NCBI GenBank assembly: GCA_964369755.1
Contig: CAYJFY010000005.1
Location: forward strand, 1 to 64,000
Length of the DNA: 64,000 bases
Direction: 5' to 3'
Source of the DNA: CAUPWF01 sp964369755
GTDB taxonomy: Bacteria > Bacillota > Clostridia > Lachnospirales > Lachnospiraceae
Part shown: positions 36,701 through 45,710 of the stretch, one piece after another
Layout: the number at the start of each line of letters is the position of its first letter
How positions within the stretch are numbered: position 1 is the stretch's first letter
Notes under the pieces: model-generated
Told to the model about the DNA's origin: nothing
Database searches by the model: none
The model's input: only the letters and a program-made list of their open reading frames with translations
Translations under genes and position numbers: made by a program

Positions 36701-37067
36701 ATTCTTGTTTGCCCTCCGCCTCTTCAAGAATATTGAAATATGCTTGCATTTCTGCTATAGCCTCATCCAATGCTCCGCCAATTATAAGCTCATACAGTTT
36801 TTGTTCTAAAGTCACACCATCAATATAATCAAACCACACTGTATTTCCTTTTTTATAACAAGGCACTACTGATAACTTAGATAACTTAAATATCTCACTT
36901 AACTTCTCATACGATTCTGTCATACGTCCAACATGTAAATTTGCTTTTTCTGTAAAAGCAGATTTACATACATATTTTTGTTGTTTTTCATCAATAAAGA
37001 TATCTGTGCGGATTTGATATTCCGGTTTTCTATTGTTTGAGTACTTCGAGTATATTTTTTTTTCCAT
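33792..37067 (-). CDS. Kinase-like / coiled-coil / GT2 / GT4 multidomain protein
   Basis: This 1091-residue protein joins four parts. Residues 1-240 look like a small-molecule-kinase fold, with Lys35, the catalytic-loop-like LDFNFDN (Asp150, Asn155) and a metal-binding-like Asp167 (IDYEW). Residues about 265-395 are a long coiled coil. Residues about 459-690 are a GT2 domain (SIVIPVYNQ, LFLNNDTQV at 541-549, YYEDTDLA). Residues 725-1091 are a GT4/GT-B domain (TPIGAEGL near the end). The preceding gene is a methyltransferase and before that lie wzm/wzt. The methyltransferase-kinase-coiled-coil order recalls WbdD, which caps O-antigen chains and measures their length. Such a role here is inferred; no signal peptide is seen. 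Confidence 0.85.
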   Translation of the reverse strand: MEKKIYSKYSNNRKPEYQIRTDIFIDEKQQKYVCKSAFTEKANLHVGRMTESYEKLSEIFKLSKLSVVPCYKKGNTVWFDYIDGVTLEQKLYELIIGGALDEAIAEMQAYFNILEEAEGKQEFSQTEGFVEVFGNGEYKSDFSLPFSNLDFNFDNIILSKDEMFLIDYEWTYEFPIPIKYIRFRAVTNFIARYELHHIGFWKKLDFSEEEVLIYEEMDRRFYGYIMDEYEDVLNRKYLFPEHNVISMVDDINEMFYANIEEVRDDINGNEKLNQIKQILLNQKGHVEQLMKRERTLVGKTSNQENHITQLLESERRLLNKLEEIERSKHELENHISELQTISQQKAQVIEQQKERINELGTAGHILRQDLMNKDQQLIAKTHELEGARQEIAIIKSTKAYRIMRVMWRIRGAIVPPNSLRAKVCRKVLRGVRRPFRGRLETRRQWNSYPQLTMPTSDTPIVSIVIPVYNQFHYTCECLKSIYDNTKDIAYEIIIADDNSSDLTKKITKKFSGIKVVRNHTNLRFLLNCNNAAKHAKGKYVLFLNNDTQVKENWLSSLVDLIEGDDRIGMVGSKLVYPDGRLQEAGGILWKDGSAWNYGHGQDPSMPDFNYVKEVDYISGAAIMISTKLWNEIGGFDERFVPAYYEDTDLAFEVRKRGYQVVYQPLSEITHFEGVSNGVDTTGGQKKYQVDNAKKFYDKWKDVLTEAHFPNGENVLLARDRSVDKKTILVIDHYVPHHDKDAGGKCTYMYMKLFLKLGMKVVFIGDNFYPHQPYTQELEQMGIHVLYGNYYHDHIHEWLVENGNYFDYAYLNRPHISIKYIDILKEHSRAKIIYFGHDLHYLREYREYELTGNIEKQISSNQWKKKEFDLFNKADVIYVVGSFEQAILKEQIVGKPIRNIPVYFYDEIKADVPNNWSERKDIMFVGGFGHTPNADAVLWFAENVFPSIVQAYPDIIWYIIGSNPTQEVLELASDNIVVTGFVSDEELGRYYESCRIAVVPLRVGAGVKGKVIEATYNRIPLVTTPIGAEGLSLEEEAFIVTEPTEEMAQLIIELYNNYDRLEKLSGNCVNFVQNHFTSVTAQTVVSEDVFTD

Positions 37068-37098
37068 TTCTACTCCTTATAACCTAATTCTATTGTCT

Positions 37099-38019
37099 TC
37101 ATCCTGTCAAAACTACTAAATAAGAATTTGAATATATATCAAATAAATTATTTTTTATTATTTGATCAAATACTTTTGTCTCATTAAAAAGAAGTATTCG
37201 TTCACGATCATAATTTCTATTATTTTCATTCAGTTCCCCGATAGTAGGCAGATGCATATCCGAATATATCCTATTAGGAAATTTATAATCTGGATATGGA
37301 TAATAAAATTCCGCATTAGTAAAACCCACCTTTTGGAACATGCTATTCAATTCCTGTTTAGAGAATGTAGCAACACCACTTCCCGGCTCATACCCTTCTA
37401 TACTTTCAAAGTATTTTCCTGTGTGATCCTCTGCACAACCCGCCCAGTATTTTAACCCAAATTTATTTTCTATTGCAATCACTAACTTCCCATTAACTGA
37501 TAATTTTCTCTTCATTCGTGATAAAAATTCCACATAGGGTTCCTGAGAGTCTGCAATATAGCTCGCTGCATATTCCAAAACTCCAATAGCTAATACGTAA
37601 TCATATTTTTCTTCTAATCTCTCTTCTATATCTTGGTAATTTCCAACCTTTATGCAAATATTTCCTTTATTCTTGTTTCGATGAGCATTAATTAAACTTC
37701 GTTTTTTTGACAACTCAATTGCTGTCACGTTTTTCCCTTTAGCAGCTAAAGTACCTGTTATTGCCCCACACCCCGCACCAATTTCTAAAATTGTATCATT
37801 TTTAGTTATAGGCAGCCACTCAATAATATTTGCTCTCACCTTGGATAAGTGGTACAAGATAGGCCAACTTCCTCTCTCTTGAATAATTCGATTATATTCC
37901 TCTGGTTTTTGATTGGCCACAATATCCAGTATATCATCTTCTACAATTCCATCACTATATAAATCTTCCCCTTGATATAGAGAATAATCTAACTTTACTC
38001 CACCTATGTTTTCCTGCAT
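37099..38019 (-). CDS. Class I SAM-dependent methyltransferase
   Basis: This 306-residue protein has the SAM-binding motif ILEIGAGCGAITG at residues 77-89, an acidic TAIELSKKR second strand and a DYVLAIGVLEYA motif IV. The C-terminal third (FGLKYWAGCAEDHTGKYF) is family-specific. It lies between wzt and the kinase-like fusion gene, 16 bp after the former and 31 bp before the latter. By analogy with WbdD it could methylate the end of a growing polysaccharide, or a phosphate on it. That specificity is an inference. Confidence 0.88.
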   Translation of the reverse strand: MQENIGGVKLDYSLYQGEDLYSDGIVEDDILDIVANQKPEEYNRIIQERGSWPILYHLSKVRANIIEWLPITKNDTILEIGAGCGAITGTLAAKGKNVTAIELSKKRSLINAHRNKNKGNICIKVGNYQDIEERLEEKYDYVLAIGVLEYAASYIADSQEPYVEFLSRMKRKLSVNGKLVIAIENKFGLKYWAGCAEDHTGKYFESIEGYEPGSGVATFSKQELNSMFQKVGFTNAEFYYPYPDYKFPNRIYSDMHLPTIGELNENNRNYDRERILLFNETKVFDQIIKNNLFDIYSNSYLVVLTG

Positions 38020-38034
38020 AATTATATTCCTATT

Positions 38035-39288
38035 CTAAATAATTTCTATGGTTGAGTTTGCATCGAAAAAGCCGATTGTATTCTTTTCAGATATCACGCT
38101 AATGCTACATACGTCATACAATCTATGATAAACAATAAATTCATCACCTTGGAATCCCGTACACCCTAAGGAAAGTAAATACTCCCCTCCTTGCAAATCA
38201 AGGTTCTGAGTGAATATGACATCTTTTACCTCCTCCGCCTCAACGTGTGGTATTACGTTCTTCTCAATCATTGTATTTGTTCCAGTGATTTCATTCCCCT
38301 TCATGTCTTTAATCGTAAATGCAAAAATTGGTTCTGTAATCTTTGCGTTGAATCGAACCTTCATTTTTATCGAGAATGGATCACCCTTCTCAATTTTACT
38401 ACTAACTTTGTCTCGTTTATCCACAATTGCGAAATCTATGATTGTTGCGCTGTGATTCCCATATTCAACCTTATTTGGGTTTATGTTTATTTGTTGTTTC
38501 CACTGACCCTCTGCTATATATTCTGTTGCATTTATGGTGTAATTTCCTAATTGATTCACAAGTAGCTTCTTGTACAAATCGATTATTTCCTTTGAATTCC
38601 CAATATCAACCATATGTCCTCTGTCTATCAGCACAGCTCTATCGCAGTACTTATTTATACTACTCATGTCATGTGTAACAAATAAAATTGTTTTTCCTAA
38701 CTCTTTAAATTCATCAAATTTTTTATAACACTTTGTCTGAAAGAAAACATCTCCCACACTAAGTGCTTCATCTACAATCAGAATATCCGGTGCTACGTTA
38801 ATTGCCACTGCAAAAGCAAGACGTGCGAACATACCACTCGAATACATCTTAACTGGTTGGTCAATAAAATCACCAATATCTGCAAACTCTGTAATCTTTG
38901 GAACACGTTCGTCCATCTCTTCTTTCGTATATCCCATAATAGTTCCATTCAGATAGATATTCTCCATCCCCGTCATTTCACTATTGAACCCTGCCCCTAA
39001 CTCTAGCAATGCAGAGATTTTACCCTTTACAGAAAACATCCCCTTCGTTGGAGATAAAACTCCTGTTAGAATTTTTAATAATGTAGACTTGCCCGAGCCA
39101 TTTCTTCCAATAATTCCTAATGTTTCACCCTTGTGGATTTCAAAGCTAATCTCACTTAACGCTTTAAATTCCTTATGGTACTTCCTTCTAGTCGGACTTA
39201 GTGCTTCCTTCATTCTGTCTTTTTTATCTTCATATATCGGATATATTTTCGTTAAATTCTCTACTCGAATTGCAATATTGTTATCCAT
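38035..39288 (-). CDS. wzt: Polysaccharide ABC exporter ATPase Wzt with C-terminal substrate-binding domain
   Basis: This 417-residue protein has a nucleotide-binding domain with Walker A GRNGSGKST at 61-69, signature YSSGMFARLA at 149-158 and Walker B ILIVDE at 169-174. An extra C-terminal domain of about 165 residues, rich in beta strands, corresponds to Wzt_C. In Escherichia coli O8/O9 this domain recognises the modified chain end before export. It therefore fits with the adjacent methyltransferase and kinase-like genes. Its partner Wzm is encoded 11 bp upstream. Confidence 0.94.
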   Translation of the reverse strand: MDNNIAIRVENLTKIYPIYEDKKDRMKEALSPTRRKYHKEFKALSEISFEIHKGETLGIIGRNGSGKSTLLKILTGVLSPTKGMFSVKGKISALLELGAGFNSEMTGMENIYLNGTIMGYTKEEMDERVPKITEFADIGDFIDQPVKMYSSGMFARLAFAVAINVAPDILIVDEALSVGDVFFQTKCYKKFDEFKELGKTILFVTHDMSSINKYCDRAVLIDRGHMVDIGNSKEIIDLYKKLLVNQLGNYTINATEYIAEGQWKQQININPNKVEYGNHSATIIDFAIVDKRDKVSSKIEKGDPFSIKMKVRFNAKITEPIFAFTIKDMKGNEITGTNTMIEKNVIPHVEAEEVKDVIFTQNLDLQGGEYLLSLGCTGFQGDEFIVYHRLYDVCSISVISEKNTIGFFDANSTIEII

Positions 39289-39299
39289 TTCTACATCTC

Positions 39300-40112
39300 C
39301 TATAATACATCTGCAAAGTGTGGTCTTAATTTCTTAAAAGTAATTGCTCCTAACATAAATACCACTAGAGTTATTCCCCAGAAATATATGGTATCCATCG
39401 GATACTCCCAAAACCAAACTTTATCAATAAACGAATCCCTATATCCTCTTACAATGTAGAACATTGGATTAATATATTTCAATATATTGATTACCGTTGG
39501 TGACATGGTATCTATAGACCAGAAGATCGGCGTCATCCAGAATCCAATCTGTATAATTACATTAACGATATTACCTACATCCCCTGCAAACACAGAAACT
39601 GATGATAGCAACCATGCCAATCCTACTAACAAAATAACTGTAGCAAGAAAATAATAGATAACCTGTAGGTTATATATGGACATTCCCACACCATAGAACA
39701 ACATCATTAACACAATAAATCCAATAAAAGCAATGTGCACAAACGTAGATGAAATCACCTTCACAATAGGAATCATACTAACACGGAAGTTCACCTTCTT
39801 CACCAAATAGCTATATTCTCTCAAACTATTTGAGGATGAGTTCACACACTCTGCAAAAAAATTCCATGACAGATATGCTGGCACGAACCATACGATAAAA
39901 GGCACATCACTCACCGGCGCCGAACGAAATCCCACCTCAAACACAAACCAAAACACTAGAATAGTCACCAATGGTTGCACAAATCCCCAGATTACTCCCA
40001 AAAACGATGTCAGGTGTCGTGCTTTAAAATCATTCTTCGCTAATTTCCAAAGTGTTCTTCTATGATACAAAATATCCATTATAAAAACAAAAAACCCTCT
40101 TAATGTATTCAC
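39300..40112 (-). CDS. wzm: Polysaccharide ABC exporter permease Wzm (ABC-2 type)
   Basis: This 270-residue membrane protein has six helices and the ABC-2 opening (LAKNDFKARHLTSFLGVIWGFVQPL) typical of Wzm, TagG and RgpC. It forms the channel through which a lipid-linked polysaccharide is exported. The start is a GTG at 40112 after AAGGAGAG. It is the first gene of its unit, with a strong promoter in front. A Gram-positive relative is RgpC of rhamnose-polysaccharide loci, in keeping with the rfbABCD genes in this window. Confidence 0.94.
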   Translation of the reverse strand: MNTLRGFFVFIMDILYHRRTLWKLAKNDFKARHLTSFLGVIWGFVQPLVTILVFWFVFEVGFRSAPVSDVPFIVWFVPAYLSWNFFAECVNSSSNSLREYSYLVKKVNFRVSMIPIVKVISSTFVHIAFIGFIVLMMLFYGVGMSIYNLQVIYYFLATVILLVGLAWLLSSVSVFAGDVGNIVNVIIQIGFWMTPIFWSIDTMSPTVINILKYINPMFYIVRGYRDSFIDKVWFWEYPMDTIYFWGITLVVFMLGAITFKKLRPHFADVL

Positions 40113-40158
40113 AAATACTCTCCTTCATTTCACTTCCTAATTTCATTACAATCGTATT

Positions 40159-40188
40159 ATTATACTATGCATTTATTGTACTTGTCAA
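40159..40188 (-). promoter_or_regulatory. Near-consensus sigma-A promoter for wzm-wzt
   Basis: TTGACA (40188-40183), an 18-bp spacer and TATAAT (40164-40159) lie about 46 bp before the wzm start codon and just after the phosphohexomutase stop. They separate the exporter/terminator unit from the operon upstream. Confidence 0.75.
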
Positions 40189-40202
40189 ATTTCGTCTCAT
40201 CC

Positions 40203-41918
40203 TTAATTCGAAACACTTTTTTCCATATCTCTACATATCTTGCGAACCGTTTCCATACTTCCGCCCTTTGCACCATAATAATACTTAATCTTCGGCTCTG
40301 TTCCCGACGGTCTCACGCAAAACCATGCATCGTCTTCCAACTCATAATATAGCACATTAGATTTCGGCAACTGCATCTTCTCCACTTTACCTTCCCCTAA
40401 TACATGCCGTTCACCAGATGCATAATCACGGAACGCAATTACCTTAAGTCCAGCTAGTTTCTGTGGAACATCTCTGCGATACCCTTCTACCAATGCCTGG
40501 ATCTGTGCCACTCCATCTTTCCCCTCTAGTGTCTGTGTCAACAGCCCTTCCTGATAATATCCATATTTTTCGTAGAGTTCCTGTAATTTCCCCCACAGTG
40601 ACATGCCTTGTTCTGCATAATATGCTGCCGCATCACATAATACCATCACTGCGCTAATAGCATCTTTATCACGTGCATAGGTTCCAGCTAAACAACCATA
40701 GCTTTCTTCAAAGCCAAATTCATAGGTTCCCTCTCCTATTTCTTCGAACAACTTGATTTGCTCTCCGATATATTTAAACCCAGTTAACGTTTCGATACAT
40801 TTGATTCCATATGCTTCCGCAAGAGCATCTGCCATATTGGTTGTGACAATAGTTTTTATAATGGTACTATCCTCTTTCAAGAGGTCTTGTTGTTGTTGTT
40901 TCTCTAGAATATATTCACACATTAGTATTCCAGACATATTTCCCGTAAGAGCTTGATATTCTCCTTCTCCGTCTTTCACATACACCCCCAACCTATCTGC
41001 ATCTGGATCTGTCGCTAGTATCATGTCAGCTCCAACTTCCTTTGCTAGTTTCAGCCCTAATTCAAATACTGCGGGATCCTCTGGATTGGGATATGCTACC
41101 GTCGGGAATTCTCCATCTGGCAACTCCTGCTCCTCTACCACATAAGTATTCGCAAATCCTATCTCTGCTAGCACTCTCTGAACAGGTCGATTTCCGGTTC
41201 CGTGAATCGGCGTATAGACAATTTTTATCTGATCTGCCATATTTTGAATACTGCTCGGACTCAAGATAAGTTTTTTTATTTCTTCTATATATTCCCGATC
41301 GATTTCAGAACCAATCATAGTAAGTAATCCAGATTTCTCGGCTTCATCTCTAGATACGCTTTTCAACTGTTCATAACCTTCAATCCGATTCACTTCACCA
41401 ATAATTTCTCGGTCTAATGGTGCAGTAATCTGTGCTCCATCCTCCCAATACACCTTGTATCCATTATACTGTGGTGGGTTATGGCTGGCAGTAATGACCA
41501 CACCTGCAATACAAGATAATTGTCTAACCGCAAATGACAGTTCTGGCGTAGAGTGAAGACAATCAAACAAATATGTTTTAATTCCATTGGCAACAAGACA
41601 TAACGAAGTAGCAAGTGCAAATTCTTGCGACATCCGTCGCGAGTCATACGCAACTGCAACTCCTTTATCCTGTCCGCCTTTTTTTATAATATAGTTTGCA
41701 AGCCCCTGTGTGGCTTTGCGAACTGTATAGATATTCATCCGATTCGTTCCAGCCCCCAATATACCACGCAATCCACCGGTTCCAAATTCCAAATCCCGAT
41801 AGAATCGTTCCTCTATCTCTCTTTCATCCCCTTGGATTGCTAACAGTTCCTTCTTCGTCTCCTCATCAAATACGGGTGACATACACCACTGATTATAACT
41901 GATATTTGCATTTGTCAT
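40203..41918 (-). CDS. Phosphoglucomutase/phosphomannomutase family protein
   Basis: This 571-residue alpha-D-phosphohexomutase interconverts 6- and 1-phosphates of glucose or mannose. The phosphoserine loop TASHNP (143-148), metal loop TDPDADRLG, sugar loop GFEESYG and phosphate loop RPSGTEPK are intact. Its length is that of the long Firmicutes PgcA-type enzymes. It can supply glucose 1-phosphate for RfbA and RfbF and mannose 1-phosphate for ManC. The ATG at 41918 is 10 bases after GGAG; a GTG two codons earlier is also possible. It overlaps the manC end. Confidence 0.94.
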   Translation of the reverse strand: MTNANISYNQWCMSPVFDEETKKELLAIQGDEREIEERFYRDLEFGTGGLRGILGAGTNRMNIYTVRKATQGLANYIIKKGGQDKGVAVAYDSRRMSQEFALATSLCLVANGIKTYLFDCLHSTPELSFAVRQLSCIAGVVITASHNPPQYNGYKVYWEDGAQITAPLDREIIGEVNRIEGYEQLKSVSRDEAEKSGLLTMIGSEIDREYIEEIKKLILSPSSIQNMADQIKIVYTPIHGTGNRPVQRVLAEIGFANTYVVEEQELPDGEFPTVAYPNPEDPAVFELGLKLAKEVGADMILATDPDADRLGVYVKDGEGEYQALTGNMSGILMCEYILEKQQQQDLLKEDSTIIKTIVTTNMADALAEAYGIKCIETLTGFKYIGEQIKLFEEIGEGTYEFGFEESYGCLAGTYARDKDAISAVMVLCDAAAYYAEQGMSLWGKLQELYEKYGYYQEGLLTQTLEGKDGVAQIQALVEGYRRDVPQKLAGLKVIAFRDYASGERHVLGEGKVEKMQLPKSNVLYYELEDDAWFCVRPSGTEPKIKYYYGAKGGSMETVRKICRDMEKSVSN

Positions 41919-43203
41919 GTACACTTATCTCCTCACCAATCTGTACTTCCATTATCTTTAATTCAGAATCTGCTGATATGGTATGCTTGACGCCTGCTGG
42001 CATCTCAATCACATCCCCTGCTTCGACCACTCGCTCAACTCCATCTACGATTGCACGTCCAGTCCCCGACAATACCATCCATATCTCATCACGGCATTCA
42101 TGACTATGATAGTTCATTCCTCTTCCTTCACTTAACGTAACCTTGATTGTCATGCTGCCTTCTTCCACATCGATTACTTCATATTCTCCCCATGATTTTT
42201 CAGCAAACATTACTTGATCATTTAGATTCTCCACATATGGTTTAATATGACTACTTTGTTCCTTGTCAGAAATCAAAATCCCGTCACTACTAGCCGCAAT
42301 AATCATATCTTTTGTTCCCATGCAGAGAATCGGAATATTTAATTCATTTATGATATTGGTGGATTCACATGTATCATTCATCACAGCTTTTCCTATGATT
42401 TTCTCAGACATTTCATCCGCTAATGTGTTCCAAGTCCCAATATCCTTCCACTCCCCAGCAAATCGCATCACATCGATTTTCTTCTCTTTCTCAACCACTG
42501 CGTAATCAAAGCTAATTTTCTCTAAGTCTTCATATCTATCATATAAATCCTTATAGGAAGTGAAATCAATTAATTTTCTTGCGATATCTAGAACATACCC
42601 TATCTTAAATGCAAACACTCCACAATTCCACAACGCACCCTCTTGGATATATTCGATTGCAGTTCTCTCATCCGGTTTTTCTTTAAAAGCTTCTACTCTA
42701 CTATATTTCTCTCCTGTTGTCGGAAGAATATATCCATATTTCTCACTTGGATAAGTTGGTTCGACCCCCATCAATGTCAGATTCGCCTCATTCTCACATG
42801 CATACAGATATAAATCATTGATTGCCTTAAAATAATCATCATTCACATATGGATCAACCGGGCATACAATAACCGTTTCCTCTAGCCCAAGCTCTTTCTC
42901 ACTATGCAAATACGCAGTAGCAAGTGCTATAGCAGGAAATGTATCCCGTCTAGCTGGCTCTACACATACAGCAGCATCTTCCCCTACCTGATTCTTAATT
43001 GCACTCACTTGTGTTTTGCTCGTAGCCACGGAGATATTAGCCGCCTCATCCGTCTTCTTGATTTGGCGATAAACCCTCTGCAACATGGATTCATAGACAG
43101 CCTCATCATTCTTAAATAGTTTAATAAACTGCTTCGACCTAATATCATTGGACAATGGCCACAGTCTTTTTCCACTTCCCCCAGAAAGTAATATAATATT
43201 CAT
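41893..43203 (-). CDS. manC: Mannose-1-phosphate guanylyltransferase with C-terminal cupin
   Basis: This 436-residue enzyme makes GDP-mannose from GTP and mannose 1-phosphate. GGSGKRLWPLS at residues 8-18 is the nucleotidyltransferase signature. The C-terminal part, about 110 residues, is the cupin domain of type II mannose-6-phosphate isomerase (MNYHSHECRDEIWMVLSG), so the protein may be bifunctional. The phosphohexomutase gene that can supply its substrate overlaps its 3' end. No GDP-mannose dehydratase or fucose synthase gene is in the window, so mannose itself is probably used. Confidence 0.94.
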   Translation of the reverse strand: MNIILLSGGSGKRLWPLSNDIRSKQFIKLFKNDEAVYESMLQRVYRQIKKTDEAANISVATSKTQVSAIKNQVGEDAAVCVEPARRDTFPAIALATAYLHSEKELGLEETVIVCPVDPYVNDDYFKAINDLYLYACENEANLTLMGVEPTYPSEKYGYILPTTGEKYSRVEAFKEKPDERTAIEYIQEGALWNCGVFAFKIGYVLDIARKLIDFTSYKDLYDRYEDLEKISFDYAVVEKEKKIDVMRFAGEWKDIGTWNTLADEMSEKIIGKAVMNDTCESTNIINELNIPILCMGTKDMIIAASSDGILISDKEQSSHIKPYVENLNDQVMFAEKSWGEYEVIDVEEGSMTIKVTLSEGRGMNYHSHECRDEIWMVLSGTGRAIVDGVERVVEAGDVIEMPAGVKHTISADSELKIMEVQIGEEISVHDKCKYQL

Positions 43204-43235
43204 GTTCTCCTCCTTGGCTACTTAATTTTATAAAA

Positions 43236-45710
43236 TCACTTATACACTACCTTATAGATATATAGACCATCCAACTCATCATAGTATATAAACTCTGTAC
43301 TTAACTCTTCCGTATCGAGTGAGAATTCTTCTCCACTCATAATATACTTCACATCCCATACGTCAATATCATCCTGGCTTAACTTAACTGTCATCGCATC
43401 CCCATAGTTAAGTATAAACTCTGTTTCACCCTCTATAATCTCCAGACTCACATGCGCATAACGATTGTACACATCCTCATATTCTCCTGTTGGATCTAGC
43501 GGTGCATAGAGGTCAAATCTAGGCGGGTAATTGAGATAATTAACGCACTCTACGCCCTGTGCATTGACATACTTCGGCAAGACAGTGCCTCCTAGAACAA
43601 TCCATCTACCACTATCTTCTTCATCAATCCTACGTATTTCCTCAGCGAGTGGAGTGCTCGTCATCATATCAACTCCTGCGTTCAACGGATTGACAAATGC
43701 ACCACACCATAACGTTACCACGAGATAGACAGTGATAAATAGCTTCTTGTAACCAAATATCACTAGATTAATGAGCATAAACACTCCTGTTAGAATCACT
43801 ATCGCATGTGTAATTCCTAAGAAGTTCAATACATTGCGATAACTGAACAAGAACGCCCCTAATATGATTGCCATACTTGCATTGATGCATACTGTCTTCA
43901 CGGCAAATTGCTTGCTCTTTATCGGTACTTCTCTAACGTAATAATAAGATTGGAAGATCAATAATAGAGTAGAGATCAACCCGAATATCGTGTTAATCCG
44001 TACCTCCATTGAATAGCTGAACAATGTGATTCCTGCAATGATATCAGGGAATCCGATGAACATATACACCATCATTACCAATGCCAAGCCCTGTAATGTC
44101 ACGATAATCTTGTTCTTCCGAAATTGCTTGAAGTTCGCCACAAAAAACACGAATGGAAATGGGAACAATGTGATAAATGATGATGCCTCGGATAAATTCA
44201 AAAACGAAATTTCTCTGTATGGTGTCAATGGCATGGCCAAGTAATGGATCAAATACGTCGGGTCAATCTGACCTCCCGCTATGAATCGCATTCCCGGATA
44301 TACCGTATTCATAGTTGCTTCTACAAATTCACTCTGGGAAATCGTATAGCACACGCCGAAGAATGCTAACCATGCCAGAGTTGCTCCGATATAGATGAGG
44401 TCTGTCTTTCGGAACCTCACCTCTTTATTCTTGACAAAGATTGCAATGGTTGCGAAGAGTCCTAGATACACCAGTGGCACGTCCCAAGCCGGATACACTG
44501 TAACCACCATCCATGATATCGTCAATCCGAGACCAATCGCACACAATACCTTCTGATATACTTTCTTCACACAGAAGAAGTAGTAGAACAGTGCAACCAA
44601 GGCGAATATTCTCCCTGTCCTCCCTGGACCGATCCACCACACGTGCTCTGGTGCCAGCGCAACAATAAAACTCGCTACCAATGGCAACACATGGCTGTCC
44701 TTCATGAAAATTCGGAAGAACAGATATCCAAAGAAGAACGCGAAGACATATGGGAACAAACTATAGAAGGAAAATGCATTCCCCAATGGAAGTATGGCAA
44801 ACCCTACCTTCTCTAAGTTCGAATAATACGTAACTGTATCGAAGAGATCTTCATTCCCCCTATTTTCCTTGTAGACATCGTCGAAGATATCGGCCAATCC
44901 AAGATATTCATCGGAACGAATTGCGCGAGACACTCCCAGTGTCTGATCTCCAACAGACTCTATATTATGAGGAATCGCACGGTTGTACTGTTGCATACTA
45001 CTCAGATTCACTTGCAGTAATACCAATAGTGCATATACAACGAGAACAAAAACAGCCACTCGCTTCACACTGAGCCATCCATCGATATGAGTTCTAACAT
45101 ACATCGCTTTTCCCATCACTTCCTTGCGATGTTTGATTCCATATATTATCATGACAAGCACTCCAAATAGTATGACTGCCATGACAACAGACTGAATAAA
45201 CAACACTGGATTCACTCCACTGTGTTGAGAATCAAAATAAACTCCCTCGAGGACAAATCCAACCTCTTCTTCATTCCCAATATCTAGTCGAATATCTGAA
45301 TAGGTTCTGCAAGGCGGTACGAACACAACTTCTGTCTCTCCTGCCTGGACCGAAACAGACAAGCTGTCTCTTTCATTGAGGCCAGCACCATATACATCAT
45401 AGAATAAATGTATATTAATATCCTGCTCTAGGGGCTCTTGAAATTTTATCCCTACTGCATTTAATGGTTGATCATATTGAAAATACATCTGTGGATCTTC
45501 TGTCATGGCCACATACTGATTACCTTCCACCTCATATCCTGTTTGTGTAAGGGTTTCTACTTTTTTAAATCCTTCGTATTCCTCGAATGACCCTCGTACA
45601 TTGCTTGTGTACAAAGGCTCATTCCCATATGCGAATACTCCAGCTCCAACTAGTGCTAGAATAGCCACGAGCCCTATCAATATAATTTTCCAACTTCTAC
45701 TCTTCATCAT
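43236..45710 (-). CDS. Large membrane protein with N-terminal beta domain, function unknown
   Basis: This 824-residue protein starts with a membrane anchor (about 8-27), followed by an extracytoplasmic beta-rich domain of about 140 residues. About 13 further helices and a C-terminal hydrophilic tail of about 150 residues make up the rest. The loop EHVWWIGPGRTGRI and the general plan resemble GT-C transferases or polymerases of surface polysaccharides, but no family is named with confidence. It overlaps the double GT2 gene by four bases, so it belongs to the LCP-capD-manC operon. Confidence 0.7.
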   Translation of the reverse strand: MMKSRSWKIILIGLVAILALVGAGVFAYGNEPLYTSNVRGSFEEYEGFKKVETLTQTGYEVEGNQYVAMTEDPQMYFQYDQPLNAVGIKFQEPLEQDINIHLFYDVYGAGLNERDSLSVSVQAGETEVVFVPPCRTYSDIRLDIGNEEEVGFVLEGVYFDSQHSGVNPVLFIQSVVMAVILFGVLVMIIYGIKHRKEVMGKAMYVRTHIDGWLSVKRVAVFVLVVYALLVLLQVNLSSMQQYNRAIPHNIESVGDQTLGVSRAIRSDEYLGLADIFDDVYKENRGNEDLFDTVTYYSNLEKVGFAILPLGNAFSFYSLFPYVFAFFFGYLFFRIFMKDSHVLPLVASFIVALAPEHVWWIGPGRTGRIFALVALFYYFFCVKKVYQKVLCAIGLGLTISWMVVTVYPAWDVPLVYLGLFATIAIFVKNKEVRFRKTDLIYIGATLAWLAFFGVCYTISQSEFVEATMNTVYPGMRFIAGGQIDPTYLIHYLAMPLTPYREISFLNLSEASSFITLFPFPFVFFVANFKQFRKNKIIVTLQGLALVMMVYMFIGFPDIIAGITLFSYSMEVRINTIFGLISTLLLIFQSYYYVREVPIKSKQFAVKTVCINASMAIILGAFLFSYRNVLNFLGITHAIVILTGVFMLINLVIFGYKKLFITVYLVVTLWCGAFVNPLNAGVDMMTSTPLAEEIRRIDEEDSGRWIVLGGTVLPKYVNAQGVECVNYLNYPPRFDLYAPLDPTGEYEDVYNRYAHVSLEIIEGETEFILNYGDAMTVKLSQDDIDVWDVKYIMSGEEFSLDTEELSTEFIYYDELDGLYIYKVVYK

